Assembly (NCBI RefSeq): GCF_000744785.1
Contig: NZ_JQMO01000002.1
Span: 2,046,001 to 2,110,000 of the forward strand
Source: Kitasatospora azatica KCTC 9699
Lineage (GTDB): Bacteria; Actinomycetota; Actinomycetes; Streptomycetales; Streptomycetaceae
DNA: 64,000 bases
Direction: 5' to 3'
The notes beneath the pieces are model-generated. The model was not told the DNA's origin, did not search any database, and saw only the letters and a program-made list of their open reading frames with translations. Positions 16,247 to 28,200 of the stretch are shown here, in pieces. Every line of letters starts with the position of its first letter. Position 1 is the stretch's first letter. The translations under genes were made by a program, and so were the position numbers.

Positions 16247-19200
16247 TCATCCGAGCGTGCGGGCCGCCTTCTTCCCCTGGCTGCTGATCTTCAGGTTCCC
16301 CTCCACCACCAGCCCGGCCGCGCGGAGCTGCCCGAGTGCCTGGTCGAACTGCTCGGGGGTCAGCGCGAGTTCCTGCTGCAGCGCTTCCGGGGTCGCCCGG
16401 CCGGTGGCGAGCCGGCGGAGCAGCCGGCTCGCGGCCTCGTTCTGCTGCCAGGCCGGGAGCTCGGCGGCCGGAGCGGGCGCCGGCTCCGGCTGCACCTCGG
16501 GGGCCGGCGGGAACTGCTCCTCGGCGTGCAGCTCAGCGGTCTGCGCGGCCTGCTGGACGTGGCGCTGCCAGGCCGCGGTGATCAGCTCCTGGTAGCTCTC
16601 CTCGTCGGTCACCGGATGGCGGGGCGCGGTGAGCGGGTCGTAGTCCACCCCGAAGTTCGCCGCCATGTCGAGGGCGAAGTGGTAGCGGTGGATGTCGGTG
16701 AGGTCGCGGCGGTAGTCCTTGTACCAGAAGGCGGCCAGCGAGTGGGCGAGGGTGCGCTTGGTCGCCTCGTCGGCGCCGACCACGTGGGCGAGCCGGATCA
16801 GCTTGCCGGTGGTGCGCGACGGGCCGAGTGAGACGGGGTAGCCGAGTCGGCCGGCCGTCTCCACCTGCTGGTTGGTCTGCAGGGGCGTGGCGCTGGCGCC
16901 GCGGTAGTTCAGCATGGGCTTTCGCTCCAGCAGCAGGCCGTCCGGGTGGGCCGCGCCGGTGGTCCAGCCCGGCAGGTTCCGCTCGGCCTCGGGGCCGGGC
17001 GACTCCTTGATCACCAGCCCCTTGAACTCCTGCTCCGTCACCCAGACGTGGCTCTTCAGGCTGTCGAACCCGGAGAGGAGTTCGGCGGCGTCGTGGATGG
17101 CGGCGACCAGCGTGGCGAACCTGCGCCCCCGCTCTTGCGGTGTGCTGCCCGGGGTGTCGAGCTCGGGTGTGGCGAGGATCTCCCGCAGGGTCCGTGCGCC
17201 GTAGTCGACGAAGGGCAGGTACAGGCGCTTCTGGGCGGCGAGCGTCGGTATGTTCGCCGCCAGCAGCTGGTTCAGCGCCTCCCGCTCCGCGGGCCCGTTG
17301 GTTCCCGGGCCTGCCTCCAGCGTGCTGAGCCACGGCAGCAGTTCGTCCTTGGCGAAGTCCACCAGCCGCTGGTAGACCACCGGGTCGGTGCGCAGTTGCT
17401 CGGCGAGGGCCTCCTCGACCTCGACCACCGGCAGCGACTTGACCCGGTCGAGCACCGCCTTCGCGGCCTCGAGCGCCGTCGGGTAGCTGCGGGCCAGGGC
17501 GTTCTCCGCTTCCTCCGGCCGGGGCGTGCCGTCCGCCGTCGGCATCCGGGGCGGCGCGGGCGCCTCGATCCACTCGGTGAGGACCTTGATGATCTGCGGC
17601 CGCTGCTCGGGGTCCAGCCAGCGTTCGGTCAGCGGGTCGGTGCCGAGCGCATCGCGGATGTCCCGGTAGGCCTGCCAGGCGTGTGCCTGGGCGGCGCCGG
17701 CCACCGTGAGCGTCCGTGGCGCCGGCCAGGGGCTCGCCTCGGGCTGCTGAGCGGCCTCCGGCACCGGCTCGGTGTGCTCGGGGGCGCCGAGCGGATGGTC
17801 CTTGAGGACGGCGGTGTGGTCGACGGTGGACTCGATGCTCTCCAGGTGGCGGGCGGGTAGCTCGGTGAAGTGGTCGGCGCTCGCCATCAACCCGTCCGGG
17901 TGCACCGAACTGCTGTCGGCGAGCCGGCGGAACAACGTCTCCTCGTCGAAGTACTCGTCCTTCAGGCCCAGGTAGTGCAGGATCTCGTGCACCAGCACGG
18001 GCAGCTGGGCGGCGTCCTCGCGCGGGTCGGCGGGCAGGTGCCAGGAGCGCTGGTCGGAGTCGGCGAACTGCTCGCTGCGGGTGATGGTCACCTTCTCCGG
18101 GTGTGCCGGGTCGGCCACCAGCTCCACGTCCAGGTGGAACTGGTCCCCTGAACGGGGCAGCGCCAGACCGGTGTTGAGGTGCTCGTCCAGCGCCTTCTGG
18201 ATCTTCTGCTGGACGGCGGCCAGGTCCTTCTCTGCCAGGCCGTGGGCCGGCAGCCGCACCAGGTGGTGCCGCACCCAGGTGCCGTTGTCGTCCTGCACCC
18301 GACGCACCTCGGCGCGGATCAGCGCCAGCGTGCCGGCCAGCTTCTGCGGCGGGCGGTCCGTCATCGGGTGCCGGGCCGGGTCGAAGTGCTCGGTGCGCAC
18401 CCGGGCCACCGGGGCGTCGGCGAGCCGCTGCCGCCAGCCCTGGCCGGCCGGCCGGGGCACCCGCTGGGCGGCCTCGACCACCGGCCGGGTCGGCGGGAGG
18501 GTCTGTGGGAGGGCCGGGGACGGGGACGGCGACAGGGCTTCCAGCACCAGGTCCGACACCGAGGCGGCGTGGCGCGGCGGCGCGGAGGGGCCCAGCGCGA
18601 AGAGGTCCATGGCGTCCCCGAGGTCCACCTCCTCCTGCTCCACCTTCTGCTTCGGCTCGCTCACCCGGGTGTCGGCCAGCAGGCGGGCCTCGCGCTCCAA
18701 CCGCTGCCGCTGGAGCGTCTGGTAGGTCGAGCGGATGGTTCCCGCGTCGGCGAACATCGCCTCCAGCTCGGCGAAGCTCTTCTCGTACTGCTCCTTGTAG
18801 CCGAAGCGGCGCGGCAGCGGGTGGCCGTCCAGGCCGAGCGGCGGGGCGGGCGCCAGTTCCAGGCCCGAGGGGCCGGTGGCGAACTCCTTGTCGAAGGTGG
18901 CCTTGCCGCGGTGCTCCTGGTCCGCGCGGTCCCGGTACTCGGTGTGCGAGGTGTAGGAGGAGAAGTCGGCCTGGTAGTACTGGTGGAACTCGTGGAAGAA
19001 GCGCTGGAGGTCCGCGATCTGACGGTTGGTCAGCTCATCGTCGAGATGCTCGCTGGAGAGCTTCAGGACGGAGTCCGCGAGGTAGCCGAATACCGTCTCC
19101 TTGTTGTGGTTGCCCCGCAGGTAGAAGCCGTACGGGTCGGAGTCCACCAGCAGCAGGGCCGCGCTGTGTTCGCGCTCGTCGGCCCACAGGTGGCGCAGCT

Positions 19201-22200
19201 CCCGCATCATCTCGACCGCGCCGATGTGCTCCGGCTCCTGGTCGTGGATCTCCTTGCCCTTGCCGTACATGGCCTTGGAGTTCTGCTTCTGGATGTCGTG
19301 GAAGAGGATCGCCTTGGCCATCACCTCCGGCTCGAGGAAGCGTGGTTGGCCGGCCGAGGCCTCGGTGAGCTTGCGGAACTGGCCGAGCACCAGTTGGGCG
19401 TGCGCGTGGAAGCTGTAGTTCTCGGTGACGGCGGCGATCTCGTCGTACTTGCGGATCAGCGCGGGGAATTCGTGCTCGAGCCGGCCGATCAGCTCGACCG
19501 GGTGCGCGCCGGACCGCCACAGTCCGGTCCACTGCTGCCCGACGGCGGTCTGCAGGGCCCGCTGCTCGGCGAGGCCCTCCAGCAGGGCGTGGTAGTCGGT
19601 GCTGTGCGGGGTGCCGAGCACGTCGAAATCGGCCTGCATCTCGTCGTAGCCGCGCGACAGCGCCTCGGCGATGGCCGCCTGGTCGGCCCAGGGCAGCACC
19701 GTCTCCGCCATGAAGCGGTCCACGGCCGCGTGGTCGTTCTGGTCCTCGTCGTGTTGCGTCAGGAACTCGCCGAGCTGCTTGAACCGGACTTCGTAGGGCA
19801 GCTCGCGCTGGCCCTCGAGCAGCGCGTCGGGCCGCCGGTCCACCTGGTCCTGCTTGGACTGCCGCCAGGTGACCGCGTGTTGGCGCAGTGTGGCGGCGAT
19901 CCTGCCGAGGTCCTTGGCGTCGTTGCGGAAGTTGGGACCGTCCAGCCACGGGTGCAGGTCGGCCACCAGCTTGCGGGCGCCGACCGGCGGTGCGCCGATC
20001 CGCTCGCGCAGCGTGTCGACGTGCAGCACCGTGCCGTGCACCTTGGCGGTCAGCTCCGCGCTGCCCTCGTCGGGCAGCGAGCTGTCGTAGTGGTAGGTGA
20101 TCAGTGAGCCGGGCACCGCGTGCCGGCGCAGCACGGCCAGCGCGGCGTTCGAGAAGCCGATCTGGTTCTCCTCGCCCCGGTGGTCGACGTTGAACGACCG
20201 GGCCGAGTTGGGCGGGTTGACCGGCTGCGGGTTCCGCCGGTACTCCGCGACGAGCTCGGGGATGTCCGAGTCCCAACGCACCCGCTGCAGCACCTCCTTG
20301 CGGAACGCCTCGCTCTCGCCCTGCACCGCGTCCTGGGCCTGCGCGATCTTCTCCTGGTAGCCCTGCTGGGCCTGCCGCAGCTGCTCGGCGAGGTCGGTGT
20401 GCGCGGGCAGCGGCTCGGCGTTGCGGTCCTCCTCGTGGATCAGCTCGCCGACCAGCTCGTGGTAGGTGCCGAGCGGCACCAGGTAGGAGCGGATCAGCGG
20501 CTTCGCCCAGGTCGGGTGCTCGGCCAGGTACTTCTCGGCCCATTTGAGCGCGCGCAGCGGACGTCCGGCGCTGGTCCACATCGGATCGTTGGGCTTTCCC
20601 GGCGAGATCAGCAGCGTGCCGTCGGACGGATCCTGCTGGATGTCCTTGAAGCTGGAGGTGGCCTCGCGCGAGCCGGGGGTGTGGGTGAGCTTCTCGTGCT
20701 TGGCGACCGTCGTGTAGAGCCGCACGTGCGGCTCACCGTTCGGCCCCCAGGGCTCGGTCTCGACCACGCCCCGGTAGACCGCCTTGGGCTCGACCACGTA
20801 CCTCCCGGCGGCCGGGTCGGTGCCGGACGGGCGGAAGAGCACCCGCGCCTCGAACGGGCGGCTCGGGCCGAGGTGCGACTCGCCGGGGACCGCGAAGACG
20901 GGGGGCTGGTCGGTGCCGAAGCGGACCGCGCCGGGCAGCAGCCGGTCCACCCGGTGCGGCGGCACCTGCGGGTACTCGGTGGCGCCGTGGTCCCCGTGCA
21001 GGTACGGGCCCAGCAGCTCGGGCGGGCCGGCCGGGCCGATCCGCATCCAGTTGCCACCGGGGACGATCACCGGGCGGCCGGCGGCGGTCAGCCCGACTGC
21101 GGCGGTCGCCACCAGGTGGCCGGGGTGCTCCCGGTCGACGGTGCCGTCCGGGTTGAGCCGCTCGGTGAACCAGACCGGCCCGTCGGCCGCGTAGGCCTCG
21201 GTGGTCAGGCCCTGGTCCCAGAGGTGCTGCATGACCTCCTCGACGTAGCCTCGGTCCGGTCCGGCGTTGAGGTCGCAGGCGACGAAGCGCACCGGCTTCA
21301 CCCCGTCCCAGGCGCCCTCCTGGTGGAGTTTGAGCAGCTCACGGGCGATGTCCACCGGCGGGATCTGGCTGTGGTCCAGCACCGGTCGGCCCTCGACGGT
21401 GTGCATGGCGAGGGTCAGGTAGTCCTCGGCGTGCGGGAAGCGGTGGAAGACGGACTCGGTGAGGGTCGGCCAGTCGGCGCGCCGGGTGCCGATCCAGTAC
21501 AGCTGCTGGGCGTGCAGCGCGGTCAGGTCGGGCACCGCCGGGTGCAGCGGGTCCCGCCAGGCCTGGCGCAGCTCGGCGAGGGTCACCGCGTGGCCGGGGT
21601 GCTTGAGGGTGTCGACCAGGTCGACGAGCCGGTTCAGGTCGCCCGCGCCGGCCGCCGTACCGCCGTTCAACTCGGTGACGAACTGGTCCAGCTGGGCGCG
21701 GGTGAGCTGCTCGTCGGCCGGTCGGCCGAGCGCCTCGCGGACCAGGTCGGCGGTCCGGCGCACCTGGGTGAGCCGGGCCAGGGTGAGCCGCTCGGCGCTG
21801 CCGTGCAGCTCCAGGGCGAGCTTGGCGGTGCGCCAGGCGTTCAGGCTCGCTGCGCGGCGCGCGGCGGGGGTGGAGAGCAGGTCGGTGACCTGCGCGCCGA
21901 ACGGGCGGCCGTGGTCGGCGCCGATGTACTCGGCCAGCGGCCACAGGTCCTCGTGGGTGCGCAGCTCGGGGATGTTGGCGAGCTTGGCCAGCGTCTCGTG
22001 CAGCACCTGGTCCTCGGGGCTCGCCTTCGGGAAGGGCGGCACCGGCGCGGGCTCGGTGGCCTCGATCTGCTCGTACCGGTGGCCGGTGGCGTCCGTCTCG
22101 ATGTGACGGTCCGTCAGTTCGAAGGTGCTGCCCGGCTTGATCAGCACCTCGGCCTCGCCGGCGCTGACCGAGAACGGCTCGATGTCGTAGGCGCTGCCGC

Positions 22201-25200
22201 CGCCGTTCAGGTCGAAGTGGACCAGCGCCCGGTGGGTGACCGGCAGTTGGGTGCGGCCCTGCATGAAGTTCAGCGCCACCTGGCGGTCGCGGCTGGTGCT
22301 GAGGAAGTCCCGGTTGCTGAAGGTCGAGCCGCCGTAGGAGGGCGACAGCCGACTGCCCAGGCCCGAGCCCAGGTGGCCCAGCACCCGCTCGCCGCGCCAG
22401 AGCGGGCCGGTCACCGGCGGCAGCTTCTCCAGCGCCTCCCGGACCAGGTCCGCGTGGACCCGCAGCTCCTTCTCGATCGCCGGGACCAGCTGCTGCGCCG
22501 CCTTGTGCAGCGCCGCCTTCTGCTCCGGAGTGCGGTTCCTGGGCTGGGTGTTGTTGATGATCGCGTTGAGCGTCGGGTGGTCCTTGAGGATCGAGGGCAG
22601 CTGGTTCAACAGCTTGTCGTCCAGCAGGGCCTTGACCTGGTAGGCCAGCGCGGTGTGCCGGGTGAGCGGGCCGAACCGCAGCATCACGTTGATCAGCGGG
22701 AAGGTCGGCCCGGTGTAGATGCCCAGGGCCTCGAAGTGCGCGACCGTCAGGATGTCCAGCAGTTGCTGGGCGGTCAGCCCGTTGCGGGCCAGCCAGTCCA
22801 GCACCTCCGGCCTGGCGTGCGCCGGGTCGTTCAGCACCGCCTCGAACTCGTACCGGTTGCGGCGGGCTCGCAGCATCCTGTCGTCGTAGTAGCCACCGTC
22901 CGCCCGAGGTGTGTTGACCAGCTCGTGGTAGGCGGCCTCGTGCGGCAGCATGCCGTCCTCGCCGAGCTCGGCGCGCACCTGTTCCTGCGGGATGCCGGGG
23001 ACGTGCTGGTACATGGCGGCCACGTCGGTCAGCGCGTGCGGGGGGATCGGCGGCAGTTCGTCCAGCAGCTGCGAGCCCTTGAGGAGCTCGTAGAGCGAGT
23101 GGTCGCCGAGCGGGAGCATCCAGCCGGTGAGGGCGAGCAGCATGTCCTGCGGCTCGCTGTGCGGGACCTTGAGCAGCTGGAAGGCGTTCATCATCTTCGC
23201 CGTGGTGGCCGAGATGCCGGTGCTGACCGGCATGCCCTTCTCGCCGTGGGTGGCGCCGTACCAGTCCGACTTGTCGTTGACGGTGTAGAGCGAACGGCCG
23301 GTCCGCCAGCGCAGCGTGACCTCGCCGCCGTGCTGCTGCTGGAAGGACAACTCGCGCTCGCTCAGCGGCAGGCCATGCTGCTCGAAGTGCGCGACCGTCA
23401 GGTCGTTGAGCGGGACCGGGCGGGAGCTGCGGGCCTTGAGGCTGCCCAGGTACTCCGCGCCGGCCTTGAGCGGCTCGGCGGCCTGCTTGATGATGCTGCC
23501 GGTGCCGAAGAAGTCCTTGCCGAACATCGAGGCCAGGCCCGGCAACTTCTCCAGGGTGGCGCGCACCCCGCCGTTGAGGAAGTCCGACTGGGCCCGCACC
23601 TCTCGCAGGTCCAGCCCCATGGCGGCGGCCCGCGCGGAGTCGTCGGCCGCCAGGATCTGCTGCAGCACGCTCTTGAGGCCGAGCGGCGAGTCCTTGGCGT
23701 AGGCCGCGTTGAAGAAGGCGGTCATCAGCTCGCGGGTGTTGCCGGTCGCCATCATCTGGTGGAACTCGGCCAGCGTGAGCTGCTCACCGACCTGCCCGGC
23801 CGAGCTCGGGTCGTCCTTGAGGAAGACCCGGTAGAGCTCCTGCTCGGTGCGGTCCGGGTGGGCCGTCCGCAGGGCTTCGAACAGCCGCCGGACGCTGTTG
23901 CGGGCCGCCGCCTGGGCCTTCGGGTGCCGGAACGCCAGGGCGCCCAGCTTCTTCTCGAACTCCGCTGCCCGCTCCCGGTGTTGCGCGGTGGCGTAGAGCG
24001 ACTCCTTGGGCAGCGGGGCGGACGGGGACTCCCCGAACTTCACGCTGCCCACCAGCGGCCCCTGCGCGAGGTCCGGCTCACCGGTCCGGTAGCCCGGCGG
24101 CGCCTGCTCGGGGATCCTGGCCGGCTCGTGCCGAGGGGCGGTCTGCGACGCCCGGTACGCCACCCAGTGCCCGCCCGCGCTGATCACCGGTGTGCCGTCG
24201 GCGCGGTAGCCGACGCTCGCGGCGGCGACCGCCCGGGTGGACCCGTCGCGCAGCGGCACCAGCCAGACCGGCTGTTCGGCCGCGCGGGCCTCGGCGTGGA
24301 TCCCGTGCTGCTGGGCGAGGTGCTCGAGCAGCTCGGGCACATACCGCCCCCCGTCGGTCAGCCCGAGCCCGCAGGAGACGAACTCCAGCCGGTCCGTGCC
24401 GTTCCACACCCCGTCCCGGTGCAACTCGGCCAGCAGGTCGCCCAGTTCGGTGGCACCCAGCGGCCGCCCGTCCCGCACCGGCAGCCCGGTCACCGGGTCG
24501 GTGTGCAGCGCGACCGTGAACACTCCCTCCTGGTGCGGGAGTCGGGCCAGCGCCTGGCGGGCCTGGTGGTCCGCGAGCGGCGCGACCGTGGAGTCGCCGA
24601 GCCAACGGCCCTGCGCCCCGCCGCCGAGGTGCGACAGCGAGCGCCCGGTCCGGCCGTGCCAGTCGTTGACCCGGCTGATCTCCTCCTTCAACACCTGATA
24701 GGCCGTCGCCTGCAGCTCGGCCGCCTGCGGGTGGTCGGCCAGCACCCGGTCGAGTACCTCGTCGATCCGGTGCGGCTCGACCGAGAGGATCTCCAGCGAG
24801 CCGTACCGCGCGTAGTCGTCGAAGAGTTCGTTGCGGAACGCGTCACCCAGCGTCTTGCCAAGCGAGCCGAGCCTGCTGTCGACCGGCGTCGGGAAGAAGT
24901 GCCGCCCCCACTCCTCGCGGGCCGCGGTGTTGAAGAAGGCGTCCAGCGGATCGCGAAAGCCGGAACGCGGCGCGCTGATCGCCTGGTAGATCTCGCCCAC
25001 CGAGGTGGAGTTGCTGCTCTCGTGCAGGGCCAGCGCGAGGACCTTGGTCGGGAAGCCCTCGCCCGCCAGGTACTCCTGCAGGTAGTGCTGCGCCGCGACC
25101 AGCGACTGCGCGCCCTGGACGTAGTCCACCAGCAGGATGTCCCGCCCGTCGAGCCGCGCGGTCACCTTCGGGTCCACCGCGCGCTGGAAGAGTTCCCGGA

Positions 25201-28200
25201 TCGCCGCGTGCTGCCACTCGTCGGGCATCGGGTTGGCCCGGCCGCGCGGGTCCCGCAGCCCGGCGCCGACCACCGCGAACGGCTCGCGCGGCCCGGGGCG
25301 GAACTTGGACAGCGGCATCGAGGTCGCGTCGTGCTTGCCCTCCAGGTAGGCGATGACCGCGGCCGGGCTGCGCCCGAGGCCGAGGTAGAAGTACTTCTCC
25401 GGCGGATACTCGGCGACGATCCAGTCCCCGGCCGCGCTGACCGCGCCGAGCAGTTCCTGCTGCCACTCGTGGTGCCGGGCCGCCTGGTGGGCCCGCATGT
25501 CGGCCCAGAACCGGTCCTGGTCCTCGGGGCCGTAGGAGTGGGCCGCGCCGTCGCGCAGGTAGCTGGTCAGCTGCTCGTGGTCCCGGTGGTCGAGCAGCAG
25601 CTCCTTCGCGGCCAGCCACTGTTCGATCCGGCGTGGTGTCACCGGCTCGCCGTTGAGCCGGATCCGCGGCGAGGGCGGCACCTCCTCCCGTACCAGGGCC
25701 CCGTTCGCGTCCTGCACCACCTTGCCCTGGTCGTCCTGCCGGAACCGGTCCACCGCGGTCTTCCAGACCGGCTCCGGCTTGCTGCCGAGCTCCATCGCCC
25801 CGGCCAGCGGGCCGCCGACCTTGGACTCGACGTACCCGGGCGGGACCTGCTCGGGCTCCTCGGACCGCAGCTCACCGTGCTCGTCGTAGTGGTGCCAGGA
25901 GCCGAGGCCGCTGACCGCCGGGACCCGCTGCCGACGCTCCCCCTGCGGCAGCTCGGTGCCGATCCGGTCGGCACTCACCAGTGCGCCGCCGCCGACCGTG
26001 TGCTGCTGGCTGGGTACGAACCAGACCCGCTTGTCGGCGATCCGCATCCCGACCTGGATGTCGTGCTCGGCCAGTCGCTGCCGCAGCGCGGTCAGCTGTC
26101 CGGCGTCGAACTTGCTGCTGGCGAACCGCAGTTCGTCGGTGCCGTTCCAGTGCCCCTGGTCCCGGAGCCGAACCAGCAGGTCGCCGAGCTGCTCGGGGCT
26201 CACGGCCCGGCCCTCGTGCACCGGCAGCCCGGTGGCGGGATCGGTGCGCAGCACCACGGTGAAGACGCCCGGCTCGTGGTCGATCCGGGCCACCGTCTCG
26301 GCCAGCGCGCGGTGGGCGACCTCGCCGAGGGCGGGATCGTCCTCCCACCACCCGTGGGTGCCCACGCCCTCCTTGACCAGCGGGCTGCCGAAGGCGAAGG
26401 CGCCGGGCAGGGGGCCGGCCAGCTCCTCGGGTCGGACCTCCTCGAAGCCGGCCGCCGGCAGTACGTCAGCGTCCTTTCCGTAGGCGTGCCAGTCGCCGCG
26501 GCCGCTGATGACCAGCTGGCCGGCATGGTTGACGCCGACCTGCCGGGCGACCACATAGCCCACGCCCGGCACCACCCAGACCGGGCCGTCCGCCGCCCGC
26601 ACCCGGGCGTTCGGCACCTGCGGCAGCAGCTGGTCCATCACCTGCCGGACATAGCCCGAGTCCATCACCCGGTCCAGCCCGCAGGCCAGGAAGTCCACCG
26701 TCTGGCGAGCCGGATCCCAGGCGCCGGTCTCCTTCAACTCGACCAGCCGATTGGCGAGTTCGGCCGGATCGAGCGGCGGCTCGGCGCCCTCGGTGAGATG
26801 CATCGCCAGCACGAACCGGCTCGGGTCGGCGGGCAGCGCGGCGAGCACCTCCTCGATCTGTCGGCGCACCTCGGGCTCGGTGTGCGGGTCATCGACCCAG
26901 GCGCCGTGCGGCTGTCCGCCGGGCCCGTTCAGCACCCGCGTCTCGGGCAGCTCCCGGGTACCGGACGGCTCCGGGGTGTGTCCGGCCGGGGCCAGCTGCC
27001 ACCCTTCGTGCCCCAGGTCGGGCGCCTGGCGCGGGGCCTCGCCGAAGGTGTCCTCGTGGGCGCTCTCGTGGGCGCGCCAGCGGTTGGCGTCCAGGCCGGC
27101 CGGCCCCCAGAGTTCGCGGTACTTGTCGAAGAACTCCCCGCCGTACTCGCGCTTGAGGGCGGCCGCCGCCTTCTCGGTGCCGCCGTGGCCGGCGGCGAGC
27201 TTGTCGAAGCCCTGGGCGGCGTCGCGCAGGGCCGGCATCACCTCGCGCTCGAACGCCACGTGCCGGGCTAGTTCCTGACTGAGCTTCAGCTCCTCCACGC
27301 TCCATCGCTCGAAGCCCTCGGGGCGCTCGAAGAGCTTGTCGAAGGCCTTGAGGACCCGGTCGGTGTGGCCTTGGGCGACGCGCTCGGCGGACTCCGTGCT
27401 GAGCTCGGGGTGCTGGTCGGTGGCCCGACGGGCCCGCTCACCGACCGCCTGGCGGACCGCCTCGCGGGTGAGTCGCGCGGTCAGCCGCGCCTGGTCGGGC
27501 AGTTCGGTCAGGGACGTGCCGAGGTCGCCGCCGTTGACCACCACCCGGTCCAGCTCGGCGGCCAGCTCACGGGTGACCGCGCGCTCCGCCGCCAGCATGT
27601 GCGTTCCCGTCACGCCGAGCTTCTCCAGCCCGCCGTGCTGCCAACTCCCGACCGCCTTGCCCGCGCTGTCCACCGCGCGGCGGATCACCGACTCACGGGC
27701 CGCCTGCACGGCGAACGCGTGCGGGAGCTCGGACTCGTGCCGGTTCAGCGCCTTGAGGAACTCCGCGCCGGCCGACTCCCGGTCGCGGGCGCCCTCCTCG
27801 GTGGCGAGGATCCGGTCGAAGTCGGCGGTCAGCTTGTCCCGCATCTTCTGTTTCACCGCCGCCAGGCTCTCGGCGGACAGCTCGGGATGCCCGGCCGTCC
27901 CGGCGGCGGTGAGCAACTCCCGTTCGGGCCGGCCGAGTCCGCCGTGCCAGCCGCCGACCGCCTGGTCCACCAGGTGGTCGGCCATGCCCAGGGCGGTCTC
28001 GTAGTCGGCGCGTCGCTCCAGATCGTGGCCGAGCTGTTCGAGCAGGCCGTTCAGCTGCTGCTGGGCACGGGCGTTGGTCTGCTGGTCGACCCGCTCGGGG
28101 TCGGAGTAGAGCTTGCTGACGGCCGCCTCGGCCCTGGCCTTGAACTCCACCGCCTGGTGGGCCCGGATCCGGGCCACCGCCTCGGGCGTGAGTTCGCGCG

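Noticed and set aside
20120..27271. A 2383-codon open frame antisense to the giant gene
   Set aside because: High third-position GC keeps the antisense frame open in streptomycete DNA. The translation is Arg/Gly/Val/Leu-rich without domains, while the minus-strand frame has clear motifs.
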